A stretch of DNA of 64,000 nt from Cristatella mucedo (GCA_009760855.2 WPIO01000131.1:524501-588500); one strand, 5' to 3'; counted from the stretch's first letter, positions 48,780 to 58,780 are shown. The notes: generated by a model from the sequence alone, not told the origin. Translations and numbers: made by a program.

Positions 48780-50285
48780 TGTGATAGATTTGAGTATTCC
48801 GCTGCTATCTTTGTTGTAATAATTTATAAGCTGTCCACGGTTATGCTCCATAAAACAGAACCTGCTTAGCATAAGGCGTGATGTTGCCATTGGTCGATAC
48901 CTACCAGTGGTCTTCATTAGATTTATCAGTAAGAACCACCCAGCATCCCACATTCACCCTACCAACAGCTCGAATATATCATACCCACGAACCGTAAGCT
49001 TAAAGCACTGAATACCATTCATTGCGGTCGTAGCTGATCTGTCGTACATCAGCAGGTTGTAAAACGTCGAACAGAGACCACCACTAAGCCCCAATTCACT
49101 TTCAAAGAGGGCCTGGGACTGCAAGACTGGCTACTTGCCCCCTTGAATGCAAGCCACTTAATCGGCTGCTTAAAATGGTTAGACAGCCTCTTAAATTCCA
49201 CCTACTAAATATCTGCTTGCTAAAAACCGAAGGGTTAGTTATCCACGATCGTGTCGAGGATAGTGTACGCTAGCTTCGTCTGGCAAGACTATATCAGTGA
49301 TATCACGTCGTAGAAGACATTGGAGCAGCAGGATTGCTGAAAATCTTGTCCAGTGGAAGGATTAAATGACAATGATTCCGACACTAGTCTATTCAAAGAT
49401 GATGCTGGATACCGAGGAGGGCACAGACTGCATCCTGAATGAGTCCGCATTTGGTCAAGTATGCTGAATTTTATAATAACAGGATAAGCTGCCGTAAATC
49501 CGATAAGCGTCACGACTTTTGTAACTTATTTGCTCTTGTAACGGCTGTCACATCAATAACATACAGCTGCTGTTCAACTCACCAGCTAGGCTTGTCTTTC
49601 GTGAGTGTCGTAATTGCCACTTCACACATTCTTTGCCAACCTGCACTAGATTAAAATCAAGCTTATTATTTATTTCAGGGTTTTTTAACTCAAATTTATG
49701 TCTATTCATTTCTCGTTTTAAGCCTTAATATCAGTGCTACTCCAGCAACAGGCTAAGCATCTTGCCTTCCGTTTTTCTGAATCAAATCGCTTAGCCTTAG
49801 CTCATACGAGCCTCAAATGGTTTAGAGATCCTGTCACCAGACGGCATGCTCCCGAAGCCTTATAATCCCTACCGACCGACTTTTCTGTATAACCTGACTT
49901 ACCGACATTTAAAAAAAATCTTCAAAAAGGAACCTAATTATAACGGTTATTAGCAGGTGCGGTCCATCCATTGAGTATTTATGCCTGCTGACACTGCCTA
50001 TGCTTCCACTAACTAAATCTTACCGAAAGCAGCTTAGACTGTAAGTGAGCTATACAAAACTATCCTTCTTAACACCCACGTGGTCTTTATGACTTTGTGA
50101 AGTTACAGAGGGAGATACATATACACACATACATATATCTACGTGCTCAAACTTAGCCTGCCACTTCTAACCAGGCTTCGAAATGGTACATCATGCATAT
50201 TACTAGTTTTCATTCGATCATTCTTCCCTTGTGGTAATGTAAAGTACCGAGAAAGCACTTAGGTTGTAAGGTGGTGCTTTTGAGT
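48780..50285 (+). repeat. Segment duplicated at about 61830-63250 (R1 plus LINE-A fragment)
   Basis: R1 (48780-49100), a unique linker (49250-49510) and a decayed + strand LINE-A C-terminus (49520-50000) ending in a variant 3' end with GTAATG(T/C)AAA(G/A)TACC...GGTGGTGCTTTT. All recur in the same order at 61830-63250. The common order shows one duplicated block. Confidence 0.65.
50030..50135 (+). mobile_element. LINE-B 3' end inserted in the variant LINE-A end
   Basis: The phrase CCGAAAGCAGCTTAGACTGTAAG...CTTTATGACTTTGTGAAGTTACAGAG...GAGATACAT is the LINE-B 3' UTR seen at 20000 and 6750. It is absent from the equivalent position in the 62.5-63.2 kb copy, so it post-dates the duplication. Confidence 0.55.
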
Positions 50286-50311
50286 ATAGATAAAACATGG
50301 TTAAACAACGG

Positions 50312-50628
50312 CCCGCAGGCCATATACGGCCCGTGGGCCATATACGGGCCGTGGGCCATATACGGCCCGTGGGCCATATACGGGCCGTGGGCCATATACG
50401 GCCCGTGGGCCATATACGGGCCGTGGGCCATATACGGCCCGTGGGCCATATACGGGCCGTGGGCCATATACGGGCCGTGGGCCATATACGGCCCGTGGGC
50501 CATATACGGGCCGTGGGCCATATACGGCCCGTGGGCCATATACGGCCCGTGGGCCATATACGGGCCGTGGGCCATATACGGCCCGTGGGCCATATACGGG
50601 CCGTGGGCCATATACGGGCCGTTGGGCT
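50312..50628 (+). repeat. 18-bp minisatellite, about 17 units, in a hAT end
   Basis: The unit is GGSCCGTGGGCCATATAC with one variable base (C or G). Because 18 is divisible by 3, frames stay open on both strands (GHIRPV/GHIRAV, MAHGPY), but this is only repeat translation. The variable base largely alternates C,G,C,G, so the higher-order unit is 36 bp, with a few slips. Each unit is nearly self-complementary (GGGCC ATATAC GGCCC). The sequence resembles the GGCCCGCGGGCCATATGCGGCCC phrase typical of subterminal regions of some hAT elements, and a hAT transposase relic follows. Confidence 0.85.
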
Positions 50629-50832
50629 TTTCATCCGGCCCGCCAAACTCGTCCACGTTATGTTAATAAATCAATTTGTATTATAAAGAAACCTCAATAA
50701 TTTTTCTTAGCTTTAATTCCCATATTTACTCGGCAGAAGGTGCACCCCGATGACACTGACCGTTGAGTGTGATGCATTACGGTTTCTCTCGTCCTCATTT
50801 TGTTGCTTTGTACTTTTATCCCTACAGTAAAA
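50629..50832 (+). other. Leader between minisatellite and hAT transposase
   Basis: It begins CATCCGGCCCGCCAAACTCGT, again in the style of hAT subterminal DNA, and ends with a splice-acceptor-like CCCTACAG just before the ATG at 50833. Confidence 0.5.
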
Positions 50833-51550
50833 ATGAGCCTACCGAAGAAACGAAAAGAAGACAGTGAGTGCCGCGCTGTTAATAAAGAGTGGAAAACAGA
50901 TTTTTTTGTATAGAAGTCCGATCAACAGCTGTATGTCTGATATGCCAAGAAAATGTAGCAGTTTTTATAGAATAACACATAAGCCGTCATTTTGCCACAA
51001 AACATGCTAACTATGGCAATCAACAGTCTGCACAAGAACGGGTGGCTACCGCTCAGAAATTGAAGGCTATTTACAGAATCAGCAAAAGCTTTTTCACAGA
51101 CAAACTACGATTCAAGAGTCAAGTACTACGGCAAGTTTTTTGCTGGCCTTCAAATTAGCTAAGGCCATTAGGCCTTTCTCTGGAGGCGAATGCTCAAAAT
51201 AATGCATGATTGAATGTGAGAGTCCCTCGTGCCCGGAGAGCAAAGGCAAATTTGAAAGAAATCAGTTGTCACACAGAACTGTGACTCGTCATTTGGAATT
51301 GATTGACGGCGATATAGCCGGATAATTAAAGAAACAGGTGCAGTCCTTTAAGTTGTATGTACTAGCTTTGGATGAAAGTAACGACTTGCAAGACAGTGCT
51401 CAGCTCCTAATTTGTATCCGAGGAATTAGCAGCAGTTTTAAGATCACTGAGGAAATTATTAATTTGGAGTTCATGAAAGAAGAATCGAGGGGAGAGGACT
51501 TGCTTAACAATGTGTTCTGTAACCGAGAGAATTACGGTAATTTGCATATA
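50833..51550 (+). pseudogene. hAT-superfamily transposase relic with BED zinc finger (ZBED/GTF2IRD2-like)
   Basis: The start reads MSLPKKRKEDSECRAVNKEW, the usual opening of domesticated and mobile BED-type hAT proteins. A shifted frame gives VCLICQENVAVF followed by HISRHFATKHA, a C-x2-C...H-x4-H BED finger. The later frame (51338-51545) gives LALDESNDLQDSAQLLICIRG and EEIINLEFMK then GEDLLNNV. This is the start of the hAT catalytic region, including the Asp of A-L-D-E-S. The insertion domain and C-terminal dimerisation region are absent, and several stops and shifts break the frame. Such a protein would cut and paste DNA in the nucleus; this copy cannot. Confidence 0.85.
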
Positions 51551-51580
51551 ATACTGAGTCATCAAAAACCTGATAGACAG

Positions 51581-51679
51581 TGTTACCAGTGCTATTTATG
51601 TTTACCTCACGAGTGTCCGGGAATCTCCAGTACTGATGCTGCTGGCGGCCGTTAACAAAACTATGACTATACAGTGCAG
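51581..51679 (+). CDS. 99-nt exon E3, unknown domain, duplicated at 63.4 kb
   Basis: Starts after GATAGACAG and ends at TGCAG/GTACAT. Between 1 nt and 2 nt of split codons it holds 32 codons without a stop: TSAIYVYLTSVRESPVLMLL then AAVNKTMTIQC. The copy ending at 63478 keeps the same frame (VAIFVYLVSVRESQIRVLLE), with mostly conservative changes. This argues that this is the coding frame, although a Cys-rich frame is open in the 63.4-kb copy. A lectin-like alpha-helix region is possible; I do not assign a family. The hAT relic lies directly upstream. Confidence 0.4.
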
Positions 51680-51774
51680 GTACATTTTGCACGTTGTTTT
51701 TAAACGGTAAATGGCTCCTCTCTTCAAGCTAATGTAATTCAAGTTCGACTGATACAATTGGTTTCTTTATATAG

Positions 51775-51873
51775 CTGTATAAGAAACATGGTAGTGGCAT
51801 TCACCCCGGCTTATTTCAGATACAAGGGAATTTCCTGCCGCCTCACCGGATCTCATGACGTCGGTCTCTCAGT
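51775..51873 (+). CDS. 99-nt exon E4, duplicated at 63.57 kb
   Basis: Acceptor TTTATATAG, donor AGT/GTAAGT, exactly 99 nt, same 1-nt/2-nt phase as E3, so E3 and E4 join in frame. In that phase it reads MVVAFTPAYFRYKGISCRLT then GSHDVGLS, open. In the 63.57-kb copy several differences are synonymous in this frame (TTC/TTT, TAT/TAC, ACC/ACT), but its last full codon is a stop. A different frame (GIYLGLLRIQGNFLPPHWIS in the 63-kb copy) resembles the lectin W-I-G-L region but is out of phase and broken here. A 37-nt intron with GTAAGT...TTACAG follows. Confidence 0.4.
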
Positions 51874-51910
51874 GTAAGTGGCATACTGATGGGCGAATAC
51901 CCATTTACAG

Positions 51911-51995
51911 GTACAGCCTTTGAGGTGAAGATAGAAATATGTTATATTTTAAATACCGAAATCATCACTTATCGCCAGCTGAACTAACTATGGAC
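51911..51995 (+). CDS. Short downstream exon E5 (tentative)
   Basis: After TTTACAG the frame continuing from E4 reads TAFEVKIEICYILNTEIITY and stops. In the 63.7-kb copy the same frame reads TAFDLAIEIC and stops after two more residues. This could be the C-terminus of the E3-E4 gene or the beginning of decay. Confidence 0.3.
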
Positions 51996-51999
51996 ATTA

Positions 52000-52660
52000 A
52001 ATTTCTGAGCTAGAAAGAAATCAAATGGTCATAGTTTACAATGTACTGCTTTTGTGACCAGCTTGTTGATTAAGTCAGTGCCAAACTAATATCAATGAAA
52101 AACGAGAAATTAAAAAAGGAAATCCTAGCTGATTAAATAGCCTCTTTTTGTATAGCGACAGAAGAGCCTTTACGGCTATCACCACCGCTTGCAGTGGCGA
52201 TAAAGGATCGCACACTGCAGGAATCGAACCCACGACCTCGGGACAGAGGTCGTGAAAGCAACCGCCTTACCTAGTGTGCCATCACAGTTATGTGTGTGAT
52301 CACCATATTCAGTCTGAAAAAACAGCATACAAAAACAAATTAAAGTGAACTAAAACTTGAGTTACAAATGCCGATCTATGCCTTTGAATCGAGTCTTCAA
52401 TGATCTGTTGGTATCAAGTGACTCGAGTTTATGACCTTCGCGACTTTTTTTTAATTCTAGTTTTTCCTACCCCTGTTGTTTGTTACTCGACGAGGAGCTA
52501 TCCAGAATCCCTCTTTTTCCGGCTTTTATGAACCATGTTTACCAGCCATTACCAATCTTTCCTCGAAAACTCATCAGCTGCTTGAAATTTAACGCCGATA
52601 AAAAAGGTTGAGGAAGTTTTGTAGTAATGGGCTAAACAGGCTGCTGATCTCCTTGCCCAA
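52000..52660 (+). repeat. Spacer repeated in the lectin-like array
   Basis: Same sequence, diverged, at 57960-58410, 58890-59320 and 63770-64000 (landmarks GTGTGTGATC(A/G)CCAT, AAGTGACTC(G/T)(A/G)G(T/C)TT, CTATCCAG). It carries the SINE-2 insertion. No coding frame is shared between copies, so it is intergenic or intronic spacer. Confidence 0.7.
52120..52290 (-). mobile_element. tRNA-derived SINE-2, minus strand, with visible empty site
   Basis: On the minus strand: A-box-like CTAGGTAAGGCGG (about 52270), perfect B-box GGTTCGATTCC (about 52224), then the body ending AAAGGCTCTTCTGTCGCTATA. The duplicated spacer at 63909 reads straight through (GAGAAATTAACACAGTTATG) with no insert, so the insertion came after the duplication. 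A tRNA gene is unlikely, because the 3' half of a cloverleaf is followed by the SINE body. Confidence 0.8.
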
Positions 52661-52790
52661 CTCTAGATTATAAGGTCTTGCGAAACTGTGCTATTAGTAA
52701 CTCTGCATGACACGAGATGAGCATTACAGATAACTTTGCTCATCTGGCAAGCAGCCGTGGTGCCACATTACCACATTACACGTTTTACAG
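52661..52790 (+). pseudogene. Lectin-like exon 1 end plus exon 2 start, fragment
   Basis: Carries the end of exon 1 (TTGCGAAACTGTGCTATTAG), the short intron phrase and GGCAAGCAGCCGTGGTGCC, then breaks off. Degraded version of 58571-58660. Confidence 0.45.
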
Positions 52791-52835
52791 TTATATAGAC
52801 CATTGACTTCGCTGCTGGTATCTCGGCTAGAACCA

Positions 52836-52986
52836 ATGAGCATTAAACCGCTTGCAAAGTTTACTCTTCTCTCCTTCACCACACTCCGCCTTGCACACAG
52901 AGGGGATCCGTCAAAGGGATGGGCATGCAGGCTGCCGCTTTCCCACACAACCCTATCGGATATAAGTTTGCGAAACTGAACCAGCA
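52836..52986 (+). pseudogene. Lectin-like gene, exon 1, with ATG and 1-nt deletion
   Basis: ATG at 52836 followed by SIKPLAKFTLLSFTTL, a signal-peptide-like start. One base is missing near 52873 relative to the other copies, which shifts the frame. In the restored register the rest aligns as MGMQAAAFPHNPIGYKFAKL. The donor position has GC. Directly followed, after a 60-nt intron-like stretch ending CTTTTCAAG, by exon 2 interrupted by LINE-A. Confidence 0.55.
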
Positions 52987-53054
52987 TTCACTGTGCAAAG
53001 CCCGCGACTAGTATGCCTAAAATCAAGCTTTGTTCTCTTTTCAAGCCGCCTAGG

Positions 53055-53062
53055 TACCACGT
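53055..53062 (+). repeat. Target-site duplication of LINE-A, left copy
   Basis: TACCACGT, repeated exactly at 56698-56705. Paralogues at about 58653 (GGTACCACGTGACC) and 59564 (TGTACCAAGTAACC) show the uninterrupted site. Confidence 0.8.
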
Positions 53063-56000
53063 GTCAAAATTCTCGCCTCCTGACATAGAGCGCTCTAACG
53101 TGCATTCGTGTTCGTTGCAGAATTCTTCCGAAAACCGAAGTTCTTGCGAACATCGTATACGGAAACGATACAGCTTAGACCTGTTTAAAGTTATTGTGAT
53201 TGTTATTCATCCGTAGCGCGTAAGAAATTACGTGCTTATGGACATCTAAACGCTGATCGCTTCTGGCTGCTGGGTCTCCCACGCCGGCTGCTGCCTTAGC
53301 TACGCCAGCGGCTAGTAACCTGCTTGTTAGTTATGATCGTTAGCAGCTGCTATCGCTTCGTCATCGTAGATCAGATGCATTCCTAGATATTAATGTTGTT
53401 GCTAAGATTCGTGAACTATGCATTAACAAAAGAAAAGTACCTCATAGCCGCCACCGTGGCCGGAACCGCCAGCTCAGACTCAGCTCATTGGACGGGAACT
53501 GCGAGCTGAGTACCCACTCGTTTGGTATTCCTAGCATTGTCTCGACCCGCTCAGCACGCTCCCCCACATGCGTCACTGTAAATCTCTCTAACTTAGTGGT
53601 CATCGGGCCTGTTGTTACTCCATCGGCCAGACTTAACGCTTGCCTTTGGAATCCTCGCTCAATGTGCAATAAACCTCTGGTAATAAGAGACCTCTTTTCT
53701 GAAAATGGTATCGACCTGCTCGCCCTAACTGAAACCTGGCAGCAATCGATAAACTGTCCGAAAATTAGAGAACCTACTCCATCCGGTTTCTCGTTCTTTC
53801 ACACCCCTAGATCAATCAAAACTGGAGGTGGAGTTGCTATTATCGTTCGCTCGAAATTCAACTTCAAGTCATTTGTAGTACCCTCAAAGCAGTATTTTGA
53901 ATCAATTGTCTTGGTCTCACCCGAAAACAAGCTACCGATAGTGGCAGTAGTTATCATCCACTAGGTACCAAATCCTTCTTTATCTCAGATTTCTCCGATC
54001 TCATTTCGATTATGTGTGCGATAAATCGATCCTTCCTCGTTATGGGTGATTTCAACGTTCACTTTGATAACTTATCTGACTCTTTCAGCACCGAATTTCG
54101 TGCATTGACTGACTCATTGTCTCTTTTGGCTCATGTGCATGGCCCTACCCACATCACGGGTCACACACTAGACCAGATTTTCTCATACAACTGCTCTTTG
54201 TCATCATCAATTATTACCAAATCCTGCTTATCTGACCACATGCAGATCTCATTCAATCTACAGTGTGTGCCCACATCATCCTCTAAAATAACCCGTGAAT
54301 CGCGAAACCTCAGGACCCTTGACATCGATGCTGTCCGTGCGAGAATATCTGCTTCGCCTCTGCTGCTCAGTCCTCCCTCCGATCTGTCATCATTGGTAGA
54401 TTGCTACAACACGACACTAGCTGACACGCTCGACGAGTTTGAACCTCTGACAAAGCGCACTGTGCGCCCCCGCCCAGACGGCCTATGGTTTACCACAGAC
54501 ATTAAACTAGCCAGGTCTACTAAACGAAAGCTTGAAAAACCATACAAAAGATCCGAACTAACTGTCCATCGACAGGCATATGAAGACTATTGTAAGTCGT
54601 ACCAATCTATCCTAGCAGAGGCCAAGTCTAGCTTCTATAGAAACATTGTTGAAACACAGCTGCACAATCCCAAAATGCTGATGTCGACAATAAACCATCT
54701 CCTCAACCGTTCCCAGATTAGCTCCTTACCTGATGATCTTTGTGATGATCTAGCCGATCGCTTCTCTCGATTCTTCGTGCAGAAGATAGACAAGATCAGT
54801 GAATACATCCCTGCGATGACAACCTCCCAACTAAAATGCTGTTCCTCGGTTCCTGGCTTCACCTCAATGTCTGCATTTAAGCAGGTCACTAGTGATCTAG
54901 TCCTAAAGTTCGTATCGCAATCAAAGAAGACAACAAGTCCTCTCGACCCTACTCTCACTGTCCTGCTCCTACGTTCCATTGATCTGCTGCTGCCATGCAT
55001 AACTAACGACATTATTATGTCATTAGCCTCCGGTCATTTCCCAGCACCTTTCAAAAAAGCTGTAATCAGGCCTCTTCTCAAGAAACCAACACTAGACCAA
55101 GAGAACTTAAGCATCTACCGCCCAGTCTCCCTTCTACCATTCCTATCAAAGACACTGGAACAGGTCGTGGCAGACCAGCTGAACTCATATATCGAAACCT
55201 CACACCTTGCTAGTAAGTTCCAGTCTGGCTTTAGAGCTAATCAGTCCACAGAGTCAGCATTGCTTCGGGTATACAACGACCTACTTAGGAATGCAGACAT
55301 GGGTAGAGTGTCTCTGCTTGTTTTCCTTGATCTTTCGGCAGCTTTTGATACCATCGATCACAAAGTTCTTCTAGAGCGCCTCTCATCTCGCCTGGGCATC
55401 ACTGGCACTGCTCTGCAGTGGTTCAGGTCCTATCTCAGTGGGAGACTCCAGAGTATTGACGTGAATGGACAAAGATCATCTGAAGTACCTCTGAAATATG
55501 GAGTACCTCAGGGCTCAGTGCTAGGTTCGGTTCTTTTCACGGTTTATACTCTCCCTCTTGCTGATGTGATTGCCAAGCACAATCTAGGCTTTCACTTCTA
55601 TGCGGATGACACTCAGTTGTACTTTTTCTTTGATCCCTCCCAGCCTTCGAGCACCTCAAATTCTCTAAACTCACTTGCTGCATGCAATGATGACATCCGC
55701 AAATGGATGGTAGCAAATTTTCTAAAGCTAAACGATGACAAAACTAACTTACTAGTTACGGGCGAAGCCAGTGTGATCAAGAGATTGGAAAGGCTGACTC
55801 AAAATTGGCTCTGCCAGCATATCTCCCGTCGAATCAGCTCGAAATCTAGGTGTCACATTCCAAAGCGACCTCTCGTTAGACGACCACATCAGCTCCACAG
55901 TCGAATCTGCCTATTTTCAGCTTCATAACATTTCTAAAATTCGGGCTTGTTTAGATAAGGATACCACGTCTAAGTTAGTCCATGCATTCGTGACATCTCG

Positions 56001-56697
56001 TCTCGACTTCTGCAACTCACTGCTTACTGGCCTACCAGCATGTGCGATCAGGCGATTGCAGCTGGTGCAAAACTCTGCAGCTAGGCTTGTCTGTCGTGAG
56101 CGTCGCAGTTGCCACATTACTCCACTTCTCGCCGACCTGCACTGGTTACCAGTCAAGCAACGGATTGACTTCAAGGTTTTGTCGGTCACTTTTAGGTCTT
56201 TTCATTCTATGGCTCTAGCCTATCTCTCCGACATACGCCCGCATCAGGCCAAGGATCTTACCACCCTCTTTAAGGAATCCAACAGTCTAGAAATACCTCT
56301 TACAAACCTTAAATCCTTTGGAGACCGTGCATTTAGTTCGTATGCTCGCAAAGCCTGGAACTCCCTCCCGACCTGCGTCAGAACATCCCCTGACCTGACC
56401 ACATTTAAGAGGAACTTGAAAACACACCGATTTAGGACAGCAATTATTGGGTCCCTGTGATTCGTCCTTCGCGTGCTTGTGCGTGCTGGCACTGTGCATG
56501 CTGCCACTAACTACATTTGCATGCTGACCGTGTGCATGTCACCCCTAACCATGTTATTCATTTTGTTCGTTTTTCAAGCATGATTTTACTTACCATACAT
56601 TTGCATTTCCCTTTGAAACCAATGTAAAGCGCCTAGAAAGAGATTAAGTTCTCTGAGGGCGCTTTATCAAGTACATTATTATTAGTAGTATTATGAT
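53063..56697 (+). mobile_element. Near full-length LINE-A (CR1/L2-type), 3.6 kb, with 8-bp TSD
   Basis: The boundaries are given by the TACCACGT duplication and by lectin exon-2 sequence that continues across the two flanks. Order: 5' UTR (53063-53343), one long coding region (53344-56459), 3' UTR, hairpin (about 56629-56667) and an ATTATTATTAGTAGTATT tail. No separate ORF1 is visible. It is the youngest-looking element here and almost identical to 25968-27383. Three lesions in the coding region make it inactive as it stands. It split one lectin-like exon 2 into 53045-53062 and 56698-56860. Confidence 0.92.
53344..56459 (+). pseudogene. LINE-A ORF2: AP-type endonuclease, reverse transcriptase, C-terminal domain
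   Basis: The frame opens after TAG at 53341 with a short basic linker. Endonuclease: LNACLWNPRSMCNKP (about 53635), LLALTETW with the catalytic Glu (about 53720), GGGVAIIVR (53825), GDFNVHFD (54046), LDQIFSY (54171), SDHMQISF (54232). RT: YRPVSLLPFLSKTLEQVV (about 55117), LDLSAAFDTIDHKV (55327), GVPQGSVLGSVLF (55500), FYADDTQLY catalytic box (about 55597). C-terminal: CNSLLTGLPACAIRRL... and AWNSLPTCVRTSPDL. Defects: a stop and shift near 53961-53990, loss of two bases near 55798 (compare 26860 on the other strand), and loss of the usual frame between about 55920 and 55990. Such a protein would nick DNA and copy its own RNA at the break. Confidence 0.92.
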
Positions 56698-56870
56698 TAC
56701 CACGTAACCAAAAATGATTCCACCGCCCACATTTCATAGGATTGCTGGTAGTCGTGTTACCGGTAACTGAGACGTAGATTTTTCCCAATGATTGGCCAAC
56801 GCTTAGGATTGTGATATATAACAAACCTGGTTTGATCATCGTCACACTCACTTTCAGTGTAGGCAGAGTA
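56698..56870 (+). pseudogene. Lectin-like exon 2 repeat, right part after LINE-A
   Basis: Continues exon 2 from 53062. Common to four copies (here, 57745, 58655, 59560): (A)ATGATTCCACCGCCCACATTTC then GCTGGTAGTCGTGTT. The frame (PPPTFHRIAGSRV) is open but stops appear after about 25 residues, and another frame (YHVTKNDSTAHIS) shows better synonymous change. The correct frame, and even the strand, is uncertain. Confidence 0.45.
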
Positions 56871-56985
56871 AGTATTTACTTATTGACGTAATCAATGGCA
56901 TTTGTAATTTTGCGACGCCGCAAGTGTTTGCTGCTGTGCTTGAATACGTTACCCTTCAAACCCAGTTTTTACTGTTATAGAAAAA

Positions 56986-57140
56986 ATATATATATATATA
57001 ATCCATTTAAATAGCGCCCCAAGAGAACCTAATCTCTATTCAGGCGTTTCACATATGCCTCGGCGCTGGAGCCAATGACCTCAGTCAGACCATGGTCGGG
57101 GCGAGCACCTTAACCACTAGACCAAACCAGCTCAGGCAAG
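56986..57140 (-). mobile_element. tRNA-derived SINE-1, minus strand
   Basis: Left to right: (TA)n tail, inverted hairpin (TAGCGCCCCAAGAGAACCTAATCTCT), B-box region (inverted GGCTCCAGCG), then the A-box region CTTAACCACTAGACCAAACC. This matches the reverse complement of 31943-32085. Confidence 0.8.
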
Positions 57141-57640
57141 CATAAAGCTGGCCTAACTACTGCTTGCTCTGCTTTTTGCCGGACAGAGTGAAGCTGGCAA
57201 AGAAAGTAGCCCCAAAAAACCGTTGCACTCGGTGAACCTGAGCTTCATCAGTATAACGTTAAACACGAGCTCCAACAATACCGTCGCTCATTTTGTTGCA
57301 TTAGGAGGTCAAGACTAGAGCTTCAAAGCAGCTAATGTCAGAATTATAAACTCTGAGACTTAATGTTGGTATAAACAAGCTGACATAGAGCGTAAGTGTA
57401 AGTGACAACTTTAAATGGTCTATGTTGCTTGACGTCGTATTCTGATCATATTCTGGTAAGGATATTCTGATATCTTCGTATTCATGTCAGCCGCCGAAGG
57501 CTAGCGAAACACTTGTGTTCTAAGTCAACTTTAGCTAACCTGGTCACCTCGCATTGATAAGAATTTTCAGCATCTACCTAACCCATTCCATCGGCATTCA
57601 TTCCCGAAACGCTATTGCTGCTTAAAAATAATAATAATTT
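57141..57640. other. Unassigned
   Basis: No feature recognised between the SINE and the next array unit. Confidence 0.3.
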
Positions 57641-57950
57641 GCAATCAGCAACAACTCTAGATTATGAGATATTGCGAAACTGTACTATTCGTAAGTCTGC
57701 ATAACACGAGATAAGCGTTACAGGTGACTTTGCTCATTTGGCAAGCAGCCGTCTTGCCACAGGACCAACGATGACTAAACCAACCACGTTTCGTAGGAAA
57801 GCTGTTCGTCGTGTTTCCAGTCAATCTAATCTAGATGATTCACAGTGGTTGATCGAACGATCTAGGTTAAGATGTAGAGAAATATATCGAATTTCAAAGA
57901 CTGGCATCCTTGTTTTCTTCCAGCTGAAACAACTTCCGACACCGAAGCTC
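57641..57950 (+). pseudogene. Lectin-like array unit: exon 1 end and exon 2
   Basis: Contains GATATTGCGAAACTGTACTATTC/GTAAGT (end of exon 1 with a good donor), the intron phrase, GGCAAGCAG and exon 2. The frame 57738-57950 stays open (GPTMTKPTTFRRKA then VSSQSNLDDSQW). Exon 1's leader is missing. Confidence 0.45.
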
Positions 57951-58421
57951 TAAGCCATAAAGAAATAAGGTGTTCATTACTACAGATTGCTATTGTGACC
58001 GGGTAATTAACGACTCAAAGTTGAACTGGTTTCGATGAGAATAGAAAAATCGTCGCATTTAGCTGTGCGATCGCCATTTAGGCAGAAATCACAGCATCAA
58101 CAATGAACCCACGAGCTTACTTGTGAATTACCTTTCGAGTTTAAAATACTATTTTGTTCTGTAACACTATTCTTCCCCTATCAGTCGGTATCAAGTGACT
58201 CGGGCTTATGACCTGGATGACTTTTTTTGCTAATCCCGGTTTTCCTACCTCTATCGTTAGTTACAGAAGGCGGAGAAACCCAGATTACGTCTCTATCCAG
58301 CTTGTATGCATCAGGTTCAGCAGCCAATAACACATTTCCCATAGAAATTCTTCAGGTGGAAGAAATTTAATGCCAATAGACAAGCTTAAGGAATTTGATT
58401 GACCACATCACTTTATTGCAG

Positions 58422-58591
58422 GTATCATGGCGATTACCGATCAGTATTCAAACGCTAGCACAGTTGACTCTTCTCTCCTGTATTGCTTTCTGCACTTGCA
58501 TGCAAACGGAGCTTTTGTTATCATGGGCATGCAGGCTGCCGATCTCCCTAACCAACCCCGGCGGATAAGAGATTGCGAAACTGCACTATTG
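58422..58591 (+). pseudogene. Lectin-like gene, exon 1, start codon lost
   Basis: Acceptor-like TTTATTGCAG precedes it and the donor TATTG/GTAACT is intact. The position of the ATG used at 59345 is ATC here (58440). The leader is otherwise hydrophobic (TLAQLTLLSCIAFCTC) and CMQT is intact, but a stop (TAA) falls before Glu-Ile-Ala-Lys-Leu-His-Tyr-Trp. Length from ATC to donor is 152 nt, identical to the 59345 copy. Confidence 0.55.
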
Positions 58592-58780
58592 GTAACTTTG
58601 CATATCATGCGACGAGCACTACTGATATCTTGCTTTGCTCATCTGGCAAGCAGCCGTGGTACCACGTGACCAACAGTGACTCCACCGCCCACATTTCGTA
58701 GCTATGCTGGTAGTTGGGTTTCCAATAACTCTAACCTAGATTGTTCACAATGATTGCCTGAGAGCTCAAGGTTGTGGTAA
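58592..58780 (+). pseudogene. Lectin-like array: short intron and exon 2
   Basis: Intron-like GTAACTTTGC...CATCTGGCAAG(CAG) of about 60 nt, then CCGTGGTACCACGTGACC. This is the uninterrupted form of the LINE-A target site. Frames as in the other copies: PTVTPPPTFRSYAGSWV, or WYHVTNSDSTAHIS then a stop. Confidence 0.45.

Noticed and set aside
50312-50628. Possible CRISPR array (regular short repeats)
   Set aside because: Units are contiguous with no spacers, and the genome is eukaryotic.
50210-50686. Four 129-148 codon frames with MAHGPY or GHIRPV repeats
   Set aside because: An 18-bp repeat keeps every phase open on both strands; no independent evidence for translation.
52200-52290. tRNA gene on the minus strand with perfect B-box
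   Set aside because: Followed by a SINE body shared with 18430, and the paralogous spacer at 63909 lacks the insert.
53442-53669. Separate LINE ORF1 at the 5' end of the 53-kb element
   Set aside because: Only a short basic linker in frame with the endonuclease is visible on +; the minus frame is a shadow.
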